NCBI GenBank assembly: GCA_963797015.1
Contig: CAWCNV010000001.1
Location: 310,001-374,000, forward strand
Source: JBBPZA01 sp963797015
GTDB taxonomy: Bacteria; Actinomycetota; Thermoleophilia; Solirubrobacterales; Solirubrobacteraceae
Reading direction: 5' to 3'
DNA: 64,000 bases
The position numbers and the translations under genes were made by a program. Each line of letters opens with the position of its first letter. The stretch's first letter is position 1. The notes under the pieces are model-generated. The model made no database searches. It was given only the letters and a program-made list of their open reading frames with translations, and was not told the origin of the DNA. Below are positions 33,831 to 42,372 of this stretch, piece by piece.

Positions 33831-34652
33831 TTGCGGGGACCCAGCCGGCGCGCTGGCGCCATGCTCATCGCCACAGCCGCGCTCACGGCGCTGCTCGTGG
33901 CCGCTGTGCCTGCGCTGGGCGCCTTCGGCCAGCGGACGCTGAAGACGGGCAGCCGCGGGCCGAGCGTGCGGACGCTGCAGACCGACCTGACGATCCTGGG
34001 CTGGAGAACGCCAGTGGACGGGCGCTTCGGGCGCAAGACCAAGCTCAACGTCAGGCGCTGGGAGCGCAGGAGCAAGGAGAAGATCGACGGGCGCCTCACG
34101 AGGCCCGAGGCCTACGTGATGCTGTCCCAGGTCAAGGCCAAGCAGGGCGACTCCACGCGCACGACCGACGGGTCCGCGGACACCGGCGGCGCGAGCACCA
34201 CGACGCCGGCGCCGGCCACGAGCAGCTCGGAGTTCGTCTTCCCGATCAAGGGCGACCACGACTACGGCACGTCGGTCAACCGCTTCGGGGCGCCGCGCGG
34301 CGGCCGCAGCCACATGGGCCAGGACGTGCTCGCCGACTGCGGCCTGCCCGTGCTCGCCGTCGAGGGCGGCAAGGTCGTCTACCGGGGCTACCAGAGCGCG
34401 GCCGGCAACTACATCGTGATCAAGGGCTCGGGCACCAAGCGCGACTACGTCTACATGCACCTGCGCTCGCGCGCCCTGTACGGCACCGACGACAGCGTCG
34501 CGACCGGCGCCCGCATCGGCACCGTGGGCGACACCGGCGACGCGACGGCCTGCCACCTGCACTTCGAGCTCTGGACCCCGCCGGGCTGGTACAACGGCGG
34601 CGACGCGGTCGACCCGCTGCCCTACCTCAAGGAGTGGGACGCCGCGTCGTAG
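33831..34652 (+). CDS. Secreted M23 peptidase with peptidoglycan-binding domain
   Basis: 273 residues. A signal peptide (MLIATAALTALLVAAVPALGA region) leads to a PG_binding_1 domain (KTGSRGPSVRTLQTDL, PVDGRFGRKTKLNVRRWE), a Thr/Ser/Pro linker (about 100-135), and a LytM/M23 domain with the zinc ligands in SHMGQDVLA and CHLHFELW. It would cut peptide cross-links in peptidoglycan during growth. TTG 33831 is preferred over ATG 33861 because AGAGAGG lies 7 nt before it and it supplies the basic n-region RRAGA. Controlled by the upstream c-di-AMP riboswitch. Confidence 0.9.
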   Translation: MRGPSRRAGAMLIATAALTALLVAAVPALGAFGQRTLKTGSRGPSVRTLQTDLTILGWRTPVDGRFGRKTKLNVRRWERRSKEKIDGRLTRPEAYVMLSQVKAKQGDSTRTTDGSADTGGASTTTPAPATSSSEFVFPIKGDHDYGTSVNRFGAPRGGRSHMGQDVLADCGLPVLAVEGGKVVYRGYQSAAGNYIVIKGSGTKRDYVYMHLRSRALYGTDDSVATGARIGTVGDTGDATACHLHFELWTPPGWYNGGDAVDPLPYLKEWDAAS

Positions 34653-34679
34653 CCGGCCGGGCCGCCGCGCGGGCACCCA

Positions 34680-34701
34680 TGAACGGGCCGTGAACGCGCC
34701 G
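34680..34701 (+). promoter_or_regulatory. Tandem 11-bp direct repeat, candidate response-regulator site
   Basis: TGAACGGGCCG (34680-34690) is followed directly by TGAACGCGCCG (34691-34701): nine of eleven bases match, with 11-bp periodicity. That is the geometry of OmpR/PhoB-family dimer sites. It lies 44 bp upstream of the response regulator start, so it may be an autoregulatory site. Confidence 0.45.
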
Positions 34702-34745
34702 CGTCGACGGTTGCCGCGTGCGATGAGGCGCGTGACAATCATTCG

Positions 34746-35453
34746 ATGAGCGTCGCTGCCGGCCACGAACGTGGGTCGGTTCTGGTAGTGGATGACGAGC
34801 CGACGATCGTCGAGGTCGTCGCCCGTTACCTCGAACGCGCGGGCTATCGCACACGGATCGCCAGTGATGGTGCGCACGCGCTGGAGCTCGTCCGCCGCGA
34901 CCGCCCCGACCTCGTCGTGCTCGACCTGATGCTGCCGGGAGTCGACGGTCTCGACGTAATGCGTCGCATCCGCGATCACGACCGCGAGCGCGTCGCGGTG
35001 ATCCTGCTCACCGCCAAGGGCGAGGAGTCAGACCGGGTGATCGGGCTCCGCCTCGGCGCCGATGACTACGTGGTCAAGCCGTTCTCGCCGGCCGAGCTGG
35101 TGGCGCGCGTCGACGCCGTTCTGCGGCGAATCGACACCTCGCCCGAGCGCGAGGCGCCGCTGCGTTTCGAGGGTCTGGTCATCGAGCCCGCGAGCCGCCG
35201 GGTGCTCGTCGATGGCCAGGAGGTGCAGCTCACCCAACGCGAGTTCGAGCTCCTCGCGCACCTGGCGCGCAACCCCGGCCGGGTCTACTCACGCAACCAG
35301 CTGATGGATGCCGTCTGGCAGTACTCCTTCTACACCGACACCTCGACCGTCACGGTTCACATCCGCCGCCTGCGCGGGAAGATCGAGGCAGACCCGGGGT
35401 CACCCCGCCACATCCAGACCGTGTGGGGCGTGGGCTACCGCTTCGCGCCGTGA
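34746..35453 (+). CDS. OmpR-family response regulator
   Basis: 235 residues. The receiver domain has VLVVDDEPTIVE (acidic pair), phosphoacceptor Asp60 in VVLDLMLPGVDG, LLTAKGEE (Thr) and DDYVVKPFSPAEL (Lys). A linker leads to a winged-helix DNA-binding domain (LTQREFELLAHLARNPGRVY, TVTVHIRRLRGKIE, TVWGVGYRF). It binds DNA as a dimer when phosphorylated by the following histidine kinase, whose GTG overlaps its TGA. Targets may include its own promoter (see the tandem repeat) and neighbouring envelope genes. Confidence 0.94.
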   Translation: MSVAAGHERGSVLVVDDEPTIVEVVARYLERAGYRTRIASDGAHALELVRRDRPDLVVLDLMLPGVDGLDVMRRIRDHDRERVAVILLTAKGEESDRVIGLRLGADDYVVKPFSPAELVARVDAVLRRIDTSPEREAPLRFEGLVIEPASRRVLVDGQEVQLTQREFELLAHLARNPGRVYSRNQLMDAVWQYSFYTDTSTVTVHIRRLRGKIEADPGSPRHIQTVWGVGYRFAP

Positions 35454-36712
35454 GCACGACCATTCAAGGGCCGCGTCCCGGCCCCACCCCGCAACCGGAC
35501 GCTGTACGGACGGAGCACCCGCATAGGAAGCCCGTCGCGCTTCGCTCGCTCGTCCTGTTGGCGGCCGGGGCGTTGCCCGCTGCGGCGGCGGTCCTGGCCG
35601 TCTACGGGCTCCACGGCGCGCTTCTCACGTTGGCGCTGCTCGCAGTGTTCGGCGCGGTCGCGCTTGGCCTAGCCCATCTCGTCGCGGAGAGGCGCCGTCG
35701 GGCGGGGCCGCTGCGGCGGCAGTTCACGCTGGCGGTGGCGATCGCCGTGGGTCAGCTCGTGGCCCTCGCGGCGGCGTTCGCGGCGCTCATGTTCGTCTCG
35801 CCCCACGACGCCCTGATGGTCGCCGTCGTCGCGTGCTTCGCGGGAGCGGTCGCCGCGCGGGCGGCGCAGCTGTTCGCCGGCGGCGTGCTGAGCGACGTCG
35901 AGGCGGTCCGTGACGGGCTACGGGCGATCGGCCAAGGCGAGCGTGACGTGCGCGTCCGTACCGGTGCCTGCGACGAGTTGGCGGAGCTTGCCTTCGCGGC
36001 GAACGCGATGGTCGACAGGATTGCCGCGGAGGAGGGCGCCCGTCGCGACCTGGTGGCGGCGGTATCGCATGACCTGCGCACGCCCCTCACCTCACTGCAG
36101 CTGCTGGCCGAGGCGATCGAGGACGGGATCGTCGACGAGCCCACGCGCCGCCGCTATCTCGTCCAGATGCGCACCCACATTCGCGCGCTCGGCGCCCTGA
36201 TCGACGACCTCTTCGAGCTCACGCGACTCGAGGCCGGCGACGTGCGCTGGTCGGTCGAGCAGGTCCGCCTCGACGCCTTGGTCGGGGAGACCGTCGACGC
36301 AATGCGCGCGCAGGCCGCGGCCGAGGGGGTCACGTTGGCGGCGGTGGTCGACGGCCGCTTGGCGCCCGCCCGCGGCAACCCCGAGAGACTGCAGCGCGTG
36401 CTCTTCAATCTGATCCAGAACGCGATCCGCCACACGCCGGCCGATGGCAGCGTGACGGTGCGGGCGACCCGCAACGGCGCCGGGCTGGAGGTCGAGGTGG
36501 CCGACACGGGGGAAGGGATCGCCCAAGCCGAGCGCGAGCGGGTGTTCGAGCCCTTCTACCGCGGTGGCTCGGAGAGCGCGCGCACACGATCCGGCGCCGG
36601 TCTGGGCTTGGCGGTGTCGCGTGCGATCGTCGAGGCCCACGGCGGGAATATCTGGCTTGCTGAGGGCGCGCCGGGGACACGCGTGCGCTTCAACCTGCCC
36701 GCCGCAACCTGA
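35450..36712 (+). CDS. Membrane histidine kinase, partner of the OmpR-type regulator
   Basis: 420 residues. Four transmembrane helices in two pairs (about 30-85 and 95-145) with almost no extracytoplasmic loop, then a HAMP domain, then HisKA with VSHDLRTPLTSLQLL (phospho-His near 206), and a HATPase_c domain with LIQNAIRHT (N box), DTGEGI (G1) and GAGLGLAVSRAI (G2). The lack of a sensory loop suggests it senses the membrane or an internal signal. GTG 35450 overlaps the regulator stop. Its last 23 bases overlap the convergent small membrane-protein gene. Confidence 0.92.
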   Translation: MSTTIQGPRPGPTPQPDAVRTEHPHRKPVALRSLVLLAAGALPAAAAVLAVYGLHGALLTLALLAVFGAVALGLAHLVAERRRRAGPLRRQFTLAVAIAVGQLVALAAAFAALMFVSPHDALMVAVVACFAGAVAARAAQLFAGGVLSDVEAVRDGLRAIGQGERDVRVRTGACDELAELAFAANAMVDRIAAEEGARRDLVAAVSHDLRTPLTSLQLLAEAIEDGIVDEPTRRRYLVQMRTHIRALGALIDDLFELTRLEAGDVRWSVEQVRLDALVGETVDAMRAQAAAEGVTLAAVVDGRLAPARGNPERLQRVLFNLIQNAIRHTPADGSVTVRATRNGAGLEVEVADTGEGIAQAERERVFEPFYRGGSESARTRSGAGLGLAVSRAIVEAHGGNIWLAEGAPGTRVRFNLPAAT

Positions 36713-37130
36713 GCGCGTAGAGCAGCCCCGAAGCCAGGAAGAGGGCGCCGGTGATCGCCAGCCAGCGCGGCAGGTAGACCTCCGTGCTCAGCCGCGTCGC
36801 GGTCTCGTACCTGCGCTCGCTGAGCCCGAGGATGAGCGGGAACCACACCGCGAACAGCAGCCCTGACAGCAGTGCGGGAACACGCAGGTAGTTGATCGCG
36901 GGCACGCCGCGCAGCGCGGGCACCGTCCCCGCGATCCGATCCAGGGCGGCGCTCAGGGGAAACAGGATCAGGTCGTGGACCACGACCGCGCCGCCCAGCC
37001 ACAGCGCGACGTTGGTGGCCGCCGCGCCGGCGTCGAGGAGCCGCGACAGCGCGGCGGCGGCGAGGGCGAAGCTGGCCGCGAGTGCGAGGAGCTGGAGCGG
37101 GCCGGCGCCGTACAGTCGGCGAAAGCTCAT
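36690..37130 (-). CDS. Four-helix membrane protein paired with molybdopterin enzyme
   Basis: 146 residues with four transmembrane helices and an Arg-rich C-terminus (YALRLRRAG). There is a His in the second helix (GGAVVVHDLILF) and Asp/Arg residues close to it. It shows no recognisable domain. Its ATG overlaps the stop of the molybdopterin oxidoreductase gene (ATGA, 37127-37130), so it is probably a membrane partner or stability factor of that enzyme. Function not assigned. Confidence 0.65.
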   Translation of the reverse strand: MSFRRLYGAGPLQLLALAASFALAAAALSRLLDAGAAATNVALWLGGAVVVHDLILFPLSAALDRIAGTVPALRGVPAINYLRVPALLSGLLFAVWFPLILGLSERRYETATRLSTEVYLPRWLAITGALFLASGLLYALRLRRAG

Positions 37131-38425
37131 GCCGCCGGCCCGAAGGTCATGCTCGCCACCCACTTGGTGCAGTGGACGCCGGGGAGCGCGGGGACGATCA
37201 CGCGCGCCGGGAAGCCGTGGTCGAGGGACAGGTCGGCGCCGTTGACCCGGAGGGCGAGCAGCGATCGCTGATCCGCGATCTGTCGCGCACCGAGCGTCGC
37301 CCGCCGGAAGCTCCCGCCGCGCTGCAGGGACTCGACGAGCACCGCGCCGGCATCGCCGGTGCCCACCATCGCTCCGAGGTCGCGAAGGCGCACCCCGGTC
37401 CAGCGTTGCGTCGTCGTCCAGCCCTCCACGCAGGCGATCGGCAGGTCGTAGCTGTACTGGGGCAGCGCGAGCAGCTCCTCGCGCGACAGGCGCAGAGCCC
37501 GGGGCCCGGCCCGAAGCTCCAGCCGCCAGGACGGTCCCGTGGCGCGCGGGTCGATCGCCGCGGAGGTCGCGCTCTTGTTGACTTGGAAGCCGTTCGGTCC
37601 CGGGGCGGGCTCGCGGCCGTGCGGGGCGAGCAGGGCGAGGCCGCGCAGCGGTCCGCCGATCGACTGGCCTGCGGTCGTCAGCAGCAGCGTGAGCGAGCCG
37701 CCGCCGACGAGGGCCAGAAGGCCACGCCGCGAGAGCGTGGCTTCGGCTGGAGCGACCGGCACCGTGACCGACGGCGCCGCGGCGGGGCCCGCCGCGGCGC
37801 GGGCGTCCGCCACGGTCTCGGGTCGGGTGCGGGCGAGGTCGACCGCGAGCTCGGAGCGCAGCGAGCGATGGCGCAGCGCCCGCACGGCGACCGGGAGCTT
37901 GACGACAAGATGGAAGCCCAGCGCGGCGATCATCACCCACGCGCCGTAGTAGTGAGCGGCGAGGAACGAGAAACGCCAGGGGTAGAAGAGCTGGACGTTG
38001 ATGATCCCGGTGCCGAACTCGAACAGGGCGCTGCCGACGAGCAGCGCGAGGCTCGCGCGCTCGAGGCCGTGGGCGACCGAGCGAACCGGCGGCCACTCGA
38101 AGAGCTTGGGGATGACCGACCACAGCTTCGCCAGCAGGATCGGCAGCGTCGCGATCCCCATCGTGACGTGCAGGCTCTGGCTGAAGGCGTAGAGCCACGT
38201 CGGGCGGGTGGGCCATCCGAAAACGTAGAAGTCCAGGAAGCCGGGCGAGCGACCCAGGTCGTTGCGGCCCAGGTCGGGTTGATACGCGGCGTGCGAGGCC
38301 AGACCGGTGAGGACCACCACCGCGAGCCCGGCCAGGAGCCCCAGCCCCAGCACCGAGGTCAGCCAAGGACCGCGCAGCGGGCTGCGCCAGGTCTCGCGGC
38401 GGAACGGTCCGGGCGGCACGAGCAC
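37127..38425 (-). CDS. Membrane-bound molybdopterin-dependent oxidoreductase (sulfite oxidase fold)
   Basis: 432 residues in two parts. The N-terminal half has about five transmembrane helices with His residues (SLHVTMGI, AAHYYGAWVM, ALGFHLVV), in the style of cytochrome b561/ferric-reductase-type haem-binding domains. After a basic linker (RRGLLALVGG helix) comes an Oxidored_molyb domain with the expected Moco-ligand Cys in LPIACVEGWTTTQRW, then SLDHGFPARVIVPALPG and the closing KWVASMTF. It would take electrons across or within the membrane; the substrate is unknown. GTG 38425 is 93 bp from the divergent glycosyltransferase start. Confidence 0.82.
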   Translation of the reverse strand: MLVPPGPFRRETWRSPLRGPWLTSVLGLGLLAGLAVVVLTGLASHAAYQPDLGRNDLGRSPGFLDFYVFGWPTRPTWLYAFSQSLHVTMGIATLPILLAKLWSVIPKLFEWPPVRSVAHGLERASLALLVGSALFEFGTGIINVQLFYPWRFSFLAAHYYGAWVMIAALGFHLVVKLPVAVRALRHRSLRSELAVDLARTRPETVADARAAAGPAAAPSVTVPVAPAEATLSRRGLLALVGGGSLTLLLTTAGQSIGGPLRGLALLAPHGREPAPGPNGFQVNKSATSAAIDPRATGPSWRLELRAGPRALRLSREELLALPQYSYDLPIACVEGWTTTQRWTGVRLRDLGAMVGTGDAGAVLVESLQRGGSFRRATLGARQIADQRSLLALRVNGADLSLDHGFPARVIVPALPGVHCTKWVASMTFGPAA

Positions 38426-38518
38426 ACCATGCCCGCTCTGCGCCGCGCGAAGGCGCCCGCGGAGGCCGAGTTCACGGTTCCGTCATTGCTTGCGGGGAGT
38501 CGCCGGGGAAGGGTTGAC

Positions 38519-39163
38519 GTGGTGCCCGAGGTGATTCTCCCCGTGCTCGACGAGGCAGCCGCCATCCCGGGGGTTCTCGCCGCGATGCCGGCAGGCTTCG
38601 AGCCCATAGTGGTCGACAACGGCTCGAGCGACGGGTCGGGCGAGCTCGCCGCGCGACTCGGAGCGCGGGTCGTGCACGAGCCGCGCCGCGGGTTCGGCGC
38701 GGCGTGCCACGCCGGGCTGCTCGCGGCGCGCGACGACGTCGTCTGCTTCATGGACTGCGACGGCTCGCTCGACGCCGCCGAGCTGGCGTACGTCGCCAGG
38801 CCCGTGGTGGACGGGGCGGCCGACCTGGTGCTGGGCGCCCGGCGCTCGGGCGCAGGGGCCTTCCCGGCCCACGCGCGGCTGGCCAACCGCGCGCTGGCGC
38901 TCGAGCTGCGGCGCCGTACCGGGCTGCGCCTGTCCGACATCGGGCCGATGCGGGCCGCGCCGCTCGAGGCGCTGCTCGCTCTCGGGATCCGCGACCGTCG
39001 CTTCGGCTGGCCACTCGAGATGGTCCTGCGCGGCGCGCGCGCTGGCTGGCGCATCGAAGAGCGTCCCGTCGACTACCGGCCGCGCACGGGGCGCTCGAAG
39101 GTGACCGGCACGGTTCGCGGCACCGCACGAACCGTGCGCGACATGGCTCTGGCGCTGCGATGA
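38519..39163 (+). CDS. Family 2 glycosyltransferase (polyprenyl-phosphate type)
   Basis: 214 residues. EVILPVLDEAAAIPGVLAAM, VVDNGSSDGSGELAA and MDCDGSLDAAEL (DxD) are the GT2 nucleotide-sugar motifs. There is no C-terminal membrane domain, so it resembles short DPM1-like enzymes. GTG 38519 has GGAAGGG upstream; an in-frame ATG at 38429 would add 30 unconserved residues. Its TGA overlaps the next ATG (ATGA), beginning a coupled three-gene run with a DUF2064 protein and a methyltransferase. Confidence 0.82.
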   Translation: MVPEVILPVLDEAAAIPGVLAAMPAGFEPIVVDNGSSDGSGELAARLGARVVHEPRRGFGAACHAGLLAARDDVVCFMDCDGSLDAAELAYVARPVVDGAADLVLGARRSGAGAFPAHARLANRALALELRRRTGLRLSDIGPMRAAPLEALLALGIRDRRFGWPLEMVLRGARAGWRIEERPVDYRPRTGRSKVTGTVRGTARTVRDMALALR

Positions 39164-39795
39164 GTGCCCTGATCGTGCTCGCTAAGGCTCCGGTCGCGGG
39201 CCGGGTCAAGACCCGCTTGTGTCCACCGTGCACACCGGGACAGGCGGCGGCGCTGGCCGAGGCGGCGCTCGCCGACACCCTCGCCGCGGCTGCCGGCTGC
39301 GGCGCCGAGCGGCACGTGCTCGCGCTCGCCGGCGCTCCGGCACCGTGGCTGCCACACGGCTGGAAGATCGTGCCCCAGCGAGGCGCGGGCCTCGACGAAC
39401 GGCTTGCCGCCGCGTTCGAAGACGCGGGCGCCCCGGCGCTGCTGATCGGGATGGACACCCCGCAGGTCACCCCCGCCTTGCTCGACGCCGGGCTCGCAGC
39501 GCTCGAGCACCCTGGGATCGACGCCGTCCTGGGCGCCGCCCGCGACGGTGGCTACTGGGCCATTGGACTGCGCGCGCGCGAGCCTGAGGCCTTCCTCGGC
39601 GTGCCGATGAGCAGCCGGCACACCGGCGTTGCGCAGCGGGCGCGCCTCCAGGAGCTCGGACGGAGAGTCGCCGCGCTCCCGATCCTGCGCGACGTCGACT
39701 ACATGGACGACGCCCTCGCGGTGGCCGCGCAGGCGCCTGCGACGCGCTTCGCGGCCCGCCTCGGCGCCATTGCTCCCGGAGCGCTCGCTGCGTGA
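39160..39795 (+). CDS. DUF2064/TIGR04282-family glycosyltransferase-like protein
   Basis: 211 residues. It begins ALIVLAKAPVAGRVKTRLCP, has LLIGMDTPQVTPALLDAGL and VLGAARDGGYWAIGLR, the signature of TIGR04282/DUF2064 proteins, a nucleotidyltransferase/GT-A fold sometimes annotated for arsenosugar biosynthesis. No arsenic genes are near, so that name should not be transferred. It sits between a GT2 gene and a methyltransferase with ATGA and GTGA overlaps and is likely part of a sugar-nucleotide or glycolipid pathway. Confidence 0.85.
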   Translation: MSALIVLAKAPVAGRVKTRLCPPCTPGQAAALAEAALADTLAAAAGCGAERHVLALAGAPAPWLPHGWKIVPQRGAGLDERLAAAFEDAGAPALLIGMDTPQVTPALLDAGLAALEHPGIDAVLGAARDGGYWAIGLRAREPEAFLGVPMSSRHTGVAQRARLQELGRRVAALPILRDVDYMDDALAVAAQAPATRFAARLGAIAPGALAA

Positions 39796-40403
39796 CGACG
39801 ACGGCGGGCGCCGGCGCCGCGTGGGTCGCGCGGGCGCAAGACGGACGAGCGCTGGCGCTGCCGATCGGGCGCTGGCTCGGTGCGCCGACAGCGGCGGAGC
39901 GCGCGCTGCTCGCCAGCGTCGAAGGCCCCGCGCTCGACGTCGGCTGCGGGCCAGGCCGGCTCGTCGCGGCGCTCACGGCACGTGGCGTCCCGGCGCTTGG
40001 CGTCGACGTGGTCCCCGCCGCGGTCGAGGCCGCGCGGCGGCGCGGGGCCCCCGCCGTGGTCGCGGACGTGCTGCGCGCGGTACCACTGGAAGGCGCGTGG
40101 GCCACGGCGCTGCTGCTCGACGGCGCGATCGGAATCGGTGGCTCGCCCGGAGCGCTGCTGTCTCGCCTGGCCGTCGTTCTGCGCGCGGCCGGTGAGATCT
40201 TCGTCGAGCTCGCTCCTCCGCCCGCACGCACCGAGCGCCTGCGGCTTCGGATCGAGTCCTCCGATGCGTGCGGGTCATGGTTCCCCTGGGCGCGGGTGAG
40301 CGCGGCGGGTATCGAATCCATGGCGGCCGCATCGGGCTTCGGCGTCGCCGAGCTGTGGGCGGCGGAGGCGCGGTGGTTCGCGCGCCTCACGCTGGACGGC
40401 TAG
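39792..40403 (+). CDS. Class I SAM-dependent methyltransferase
   Basis: 203 residues. Motif I is ALDVGCGPGRLVAAL, then LGVDVVPAAV, VVADVLRAVP and LLDGAIGIGGSP (motif IV region). The short C-terminal part (ESMAAASGFGVAELW) is typical of small-molecule methyltransferases. GTG 39792 overlaps the DUF2064 stop (GTGA). Its end overlaps the convergent epimerase gene by 4 nt, where the two halves of the cluster meet. Confidence 0.83.
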   Translation: MTTTAGAGAAWVARAQDGRALALPIGRWLGAPTAAERALLASVEGPALDVGCGPGRLVAALTARGVPALGVDVVPAAVEAARRRGAPAVVADVLRAVPLEGAWATALLLDGAIGIGGSPGALLSRLAVVLRAAGEIFVELAPPPARTERLRLRIESSDACGSWFPWARVSAAGIESMAAASGFGVAELWAAEARWFARLTLDG

Positions 40404-41449
40404 GTCGGGGCGCGTAGCGAAGCCGTTGCGAACTCGTCCATGCCTTCTTCGAAGGAGACCGCGGCGTTGAAGCGCAGCTCCGTGCGCGCTCGCTCCGTGG
40501 CCGCGAATACGTGGCGCACGTCCCCCATGCGGAACTCCGCGGTCACGACTGGCTCGCGGCAGTGGGTGCCCATCGCAGCGCGAAGCGCGGCGGCCATCTC
40601 GCCCACGCTGCGCGGCGCGCCGCTGGCCACGTTGTAGGTCCCGGGCCGCCCGCCGTCCAGCGCCAGCACGTTGGCCCGGGCGACGTCGCGCACGTGCACG
40701 AAGTCGCGCAGCTGGGCGCCGTCCTCGAACACGCGCGGCGCTCGGCCGGCCTCCAGCGCACTGCGGAAGATGCTCGCCACGCCCGCGTACGGTGTGTCCC
40801 GGGGCATGCGCGGGCCGTAGACGTTGTGGTAGCGCAGGACGGTCAGCGCGGCGCCGGTCTCGCGCGCGAAGGCACCCGCCAATAGCTCCTGCTGCAGCTT
40901 GGTCGCCGCGTACACGTTGCGAGGGTCGAGCGGCGCGTCCTCGGGCACGGGGAACGGGGCCAGCGGCGCGGAGCATTCCGGGCATGGCGGCTCCCAGCGA
41001 GCGGCCTGCAGATCCTCGCGATCCCGCGCAGGCGGGCGCACGGGCCCGTGGCGCTCACAGGCGTAGCAGCCCTCGCCGTAGACGACCATGCTCGAGCCGA
41101 GCACGACGCGGGCCGGGTCGGTCCGGCGCGCGAGCGCCCGCAGCAGTACCGCGGTGCCCAGGTCGTTGTGGGCGACATAGTCGGCGATATCCCCGACATC
41201 GGTCCCCAGCCCGACCATCGCGGCCTGGTGGAGCACCGCGTCCACGCCCGCCAGCGCGCGCTCCACCGTCGCCGCGTCGCGCACGTCTCCGACGATGAGC
41301 TCCGCGCGCGGGTCGAGATATCCAGGGCGCCGGGAGTGCGCCGCCGGGTGGAGGTTGTCCAGCACCCGCACCGCGGCGCCGGCGCCGAGCAGAGCCTCGA
41401 CCACGTGCGAGCCGATGAACCCGGCGCCACCGGTCACGAGTGCCCTCAC
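40400..41449 (-). CDS. NAD-dependent sugar epimerase/dehydratase with zinc-knuckle-like insert
   Basis: 349 residues of the extended SDR family. TGGAGFIGSHVVEAL (NAD-binding), LHQAAMVGLGTDV, GSSMVVYGEG (Ser) and the active-site YAATK (Tyr-x3-Lys) are intact, followed by YHNVYGPRMP. Between the Ser and Tyr lies an insert of about 50 residues with two CxxC pairs (GCYACERHG and PCPECSAPL) that could bind zinc. It would act on a nucleotide sugar. GTG 41449 overlaps the stop of the upstream propeller gene (GTGA). Confidence 0.85.
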   Translation of the reverse strand: MRALVTGGAGFIGSHVVEALLGAGAAVRVLDNLHPAAHSRRPGYLDPRAELIVGDVRDAATVERALAGVDAVLHQAAMVGLGTDVGDIADYVAHNDLGTAVLLRALARRTDPARVVLGSSMVVYGEGCYACERHGPVRPPARDREDLQAARWEPPCPECSAPLAPFPVPEDAPLDPRNVYAATKLQQELLAGAFARETGAALTVLRYHNVYGPRMPRDTPYAGVASIFRSALEAGRAPRVFEDGAQLRDFVHVRDVARANVLALDGGRPGTYNVASGAPRSVGEMAAALRAAMGTHCREPVVTAEFRMGDVRHVFAATERARTELRFNAAVSFEEGMDEFATASLRAPT

Positions 41450-42372
41450 CCGCGTACCACCTTGATCTGAGTCGTGGTCGCGTAGGCCAGGCGACCGTCG
41501 GCGAGGCGAACCACCCCGAGCGCGCAGTCCGTGGCCAGCGGAGGGCCGATGGGGCCGACGGGTGGGCGACGGCCCGTGCGCAGGTCGTAACGCTCCAGCC
41601 GGCGCGACCTGACACCGCACACCGCGATCTCGCGACCGCCGAGCGGAGCGAGACCGCTCGGCGCGGTGCCGGCCGGCAGAGCGAGGAAGCCGCCGGCGAC
41701 CGGCGTTTGCCGGCCAGGCGCGAGTCGCTCAGGACGGTCCCCCGACGCGTTGTCGGCAACCCACAGACCCTCGCTGGGGATCCACGCGAAGGCGAAGGGG
41801 TTGTTCCAACCGCCGGAGAGGACGCGCGGACGCTGGTCCGGAGGGCCGGACGCTCGCAGTGCCAGCAGCTTTCCGTTGGGGGCGTCGGCAAGCGCCACCC
41901 GGCGCGGCTGCTGAAGGTCGCCGACGCCGACGACCAGGCGGCCGCCCGGGACGAACGCGATGTGGCCGCCGTTGGCGAGCGTCGCGCTCGCCGGCCCGCG
42001 CCAGACGATGCGAGTTGCGCCCGGGTCGACGCGCCCGACCAGCAGGAAGCCGTCGGGCGACGTCCAGCTCGCGAACGTCGCGCCGCGAGCGTCGACCGCG
42101 AGGCCAAGCAGGCCGCGCTGCCCGACGGTCGAGACCGCAACGCGCGCTACCAGGCGCCGCCGGATGCGGCCGCGAGCGTCCGCCTCGCGGACGACACCCG
42201 TCCGGCGCTCGCCGAAGACCAGGCCGCCGCCCGGGAGGGGCGCGAGTGCAGCCGCCTCGGGGGCGCGGGCGACGAGCACGCGCGTCTCAGTAGTCGGATG
42301 CCGCGCGGCCGTCGCGCCGCAGCCGGCGAGCAGCACGGCCGCTGCGCCCAGCGCGGCGCCGCCCCTCACCAC
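41446..42372 (-). CDS. Lipoprotein beta-propeller (PQQ/sorbosone dehydrogenase-like)
   Basis: 308 residues. A lipobox LLAGCG after a short hydrophobic segment predicts a lipid-anchored extracytoplasmic protein. The body is a beta-propeller in the style of glucose/sorbosone dehydrogenases (QRGLLGLAVD, GGHIAFVPGGRLVVGVGD, RVLSGGWNNPFAFAW), but I do not see the full set of PQQ-binding residues, so enzymatic activity is unproven. GTG 42372 (or 42369) overlaps the upstream gene's TGA, and its own end overlaps the epimerase start. Confidence 0.75.
   Translation of the reverse strand: MVRGGAALGAAAVLLAGCGATAARHPTTETRVLVARAPEAAALAPLPGGGLVFGERRTGVVREADARGRIRRRLVARVAVSTVGQRGLLGLAVDARGATFASWTSPDGFLLVGRVDPGATRIVWRGPASATLANGGHIAFVPGGRLVVGVGDLQQPRRVALADAPNGKLLALRASGPPDQRPRVLSGGWNNPFAFAWIPSEGLWVADNASGDRPERLAPGRQTPVAGGFLALPAGTAPSGLAPLGGREIAVCGVRSRRLERYDLRTGRRPPVGPIGPPLATDCALGVVRLADGRLAYATTTQIKVVRG

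Noticed and set aside
39160..39795. Assigning the DUF2064 gene to arsenosugar biosynthesis
   Set aside because: The family name suggests it, but no arsenic methyltransferase or ars genes are in the window; neighbours point to general glycan metabolism.
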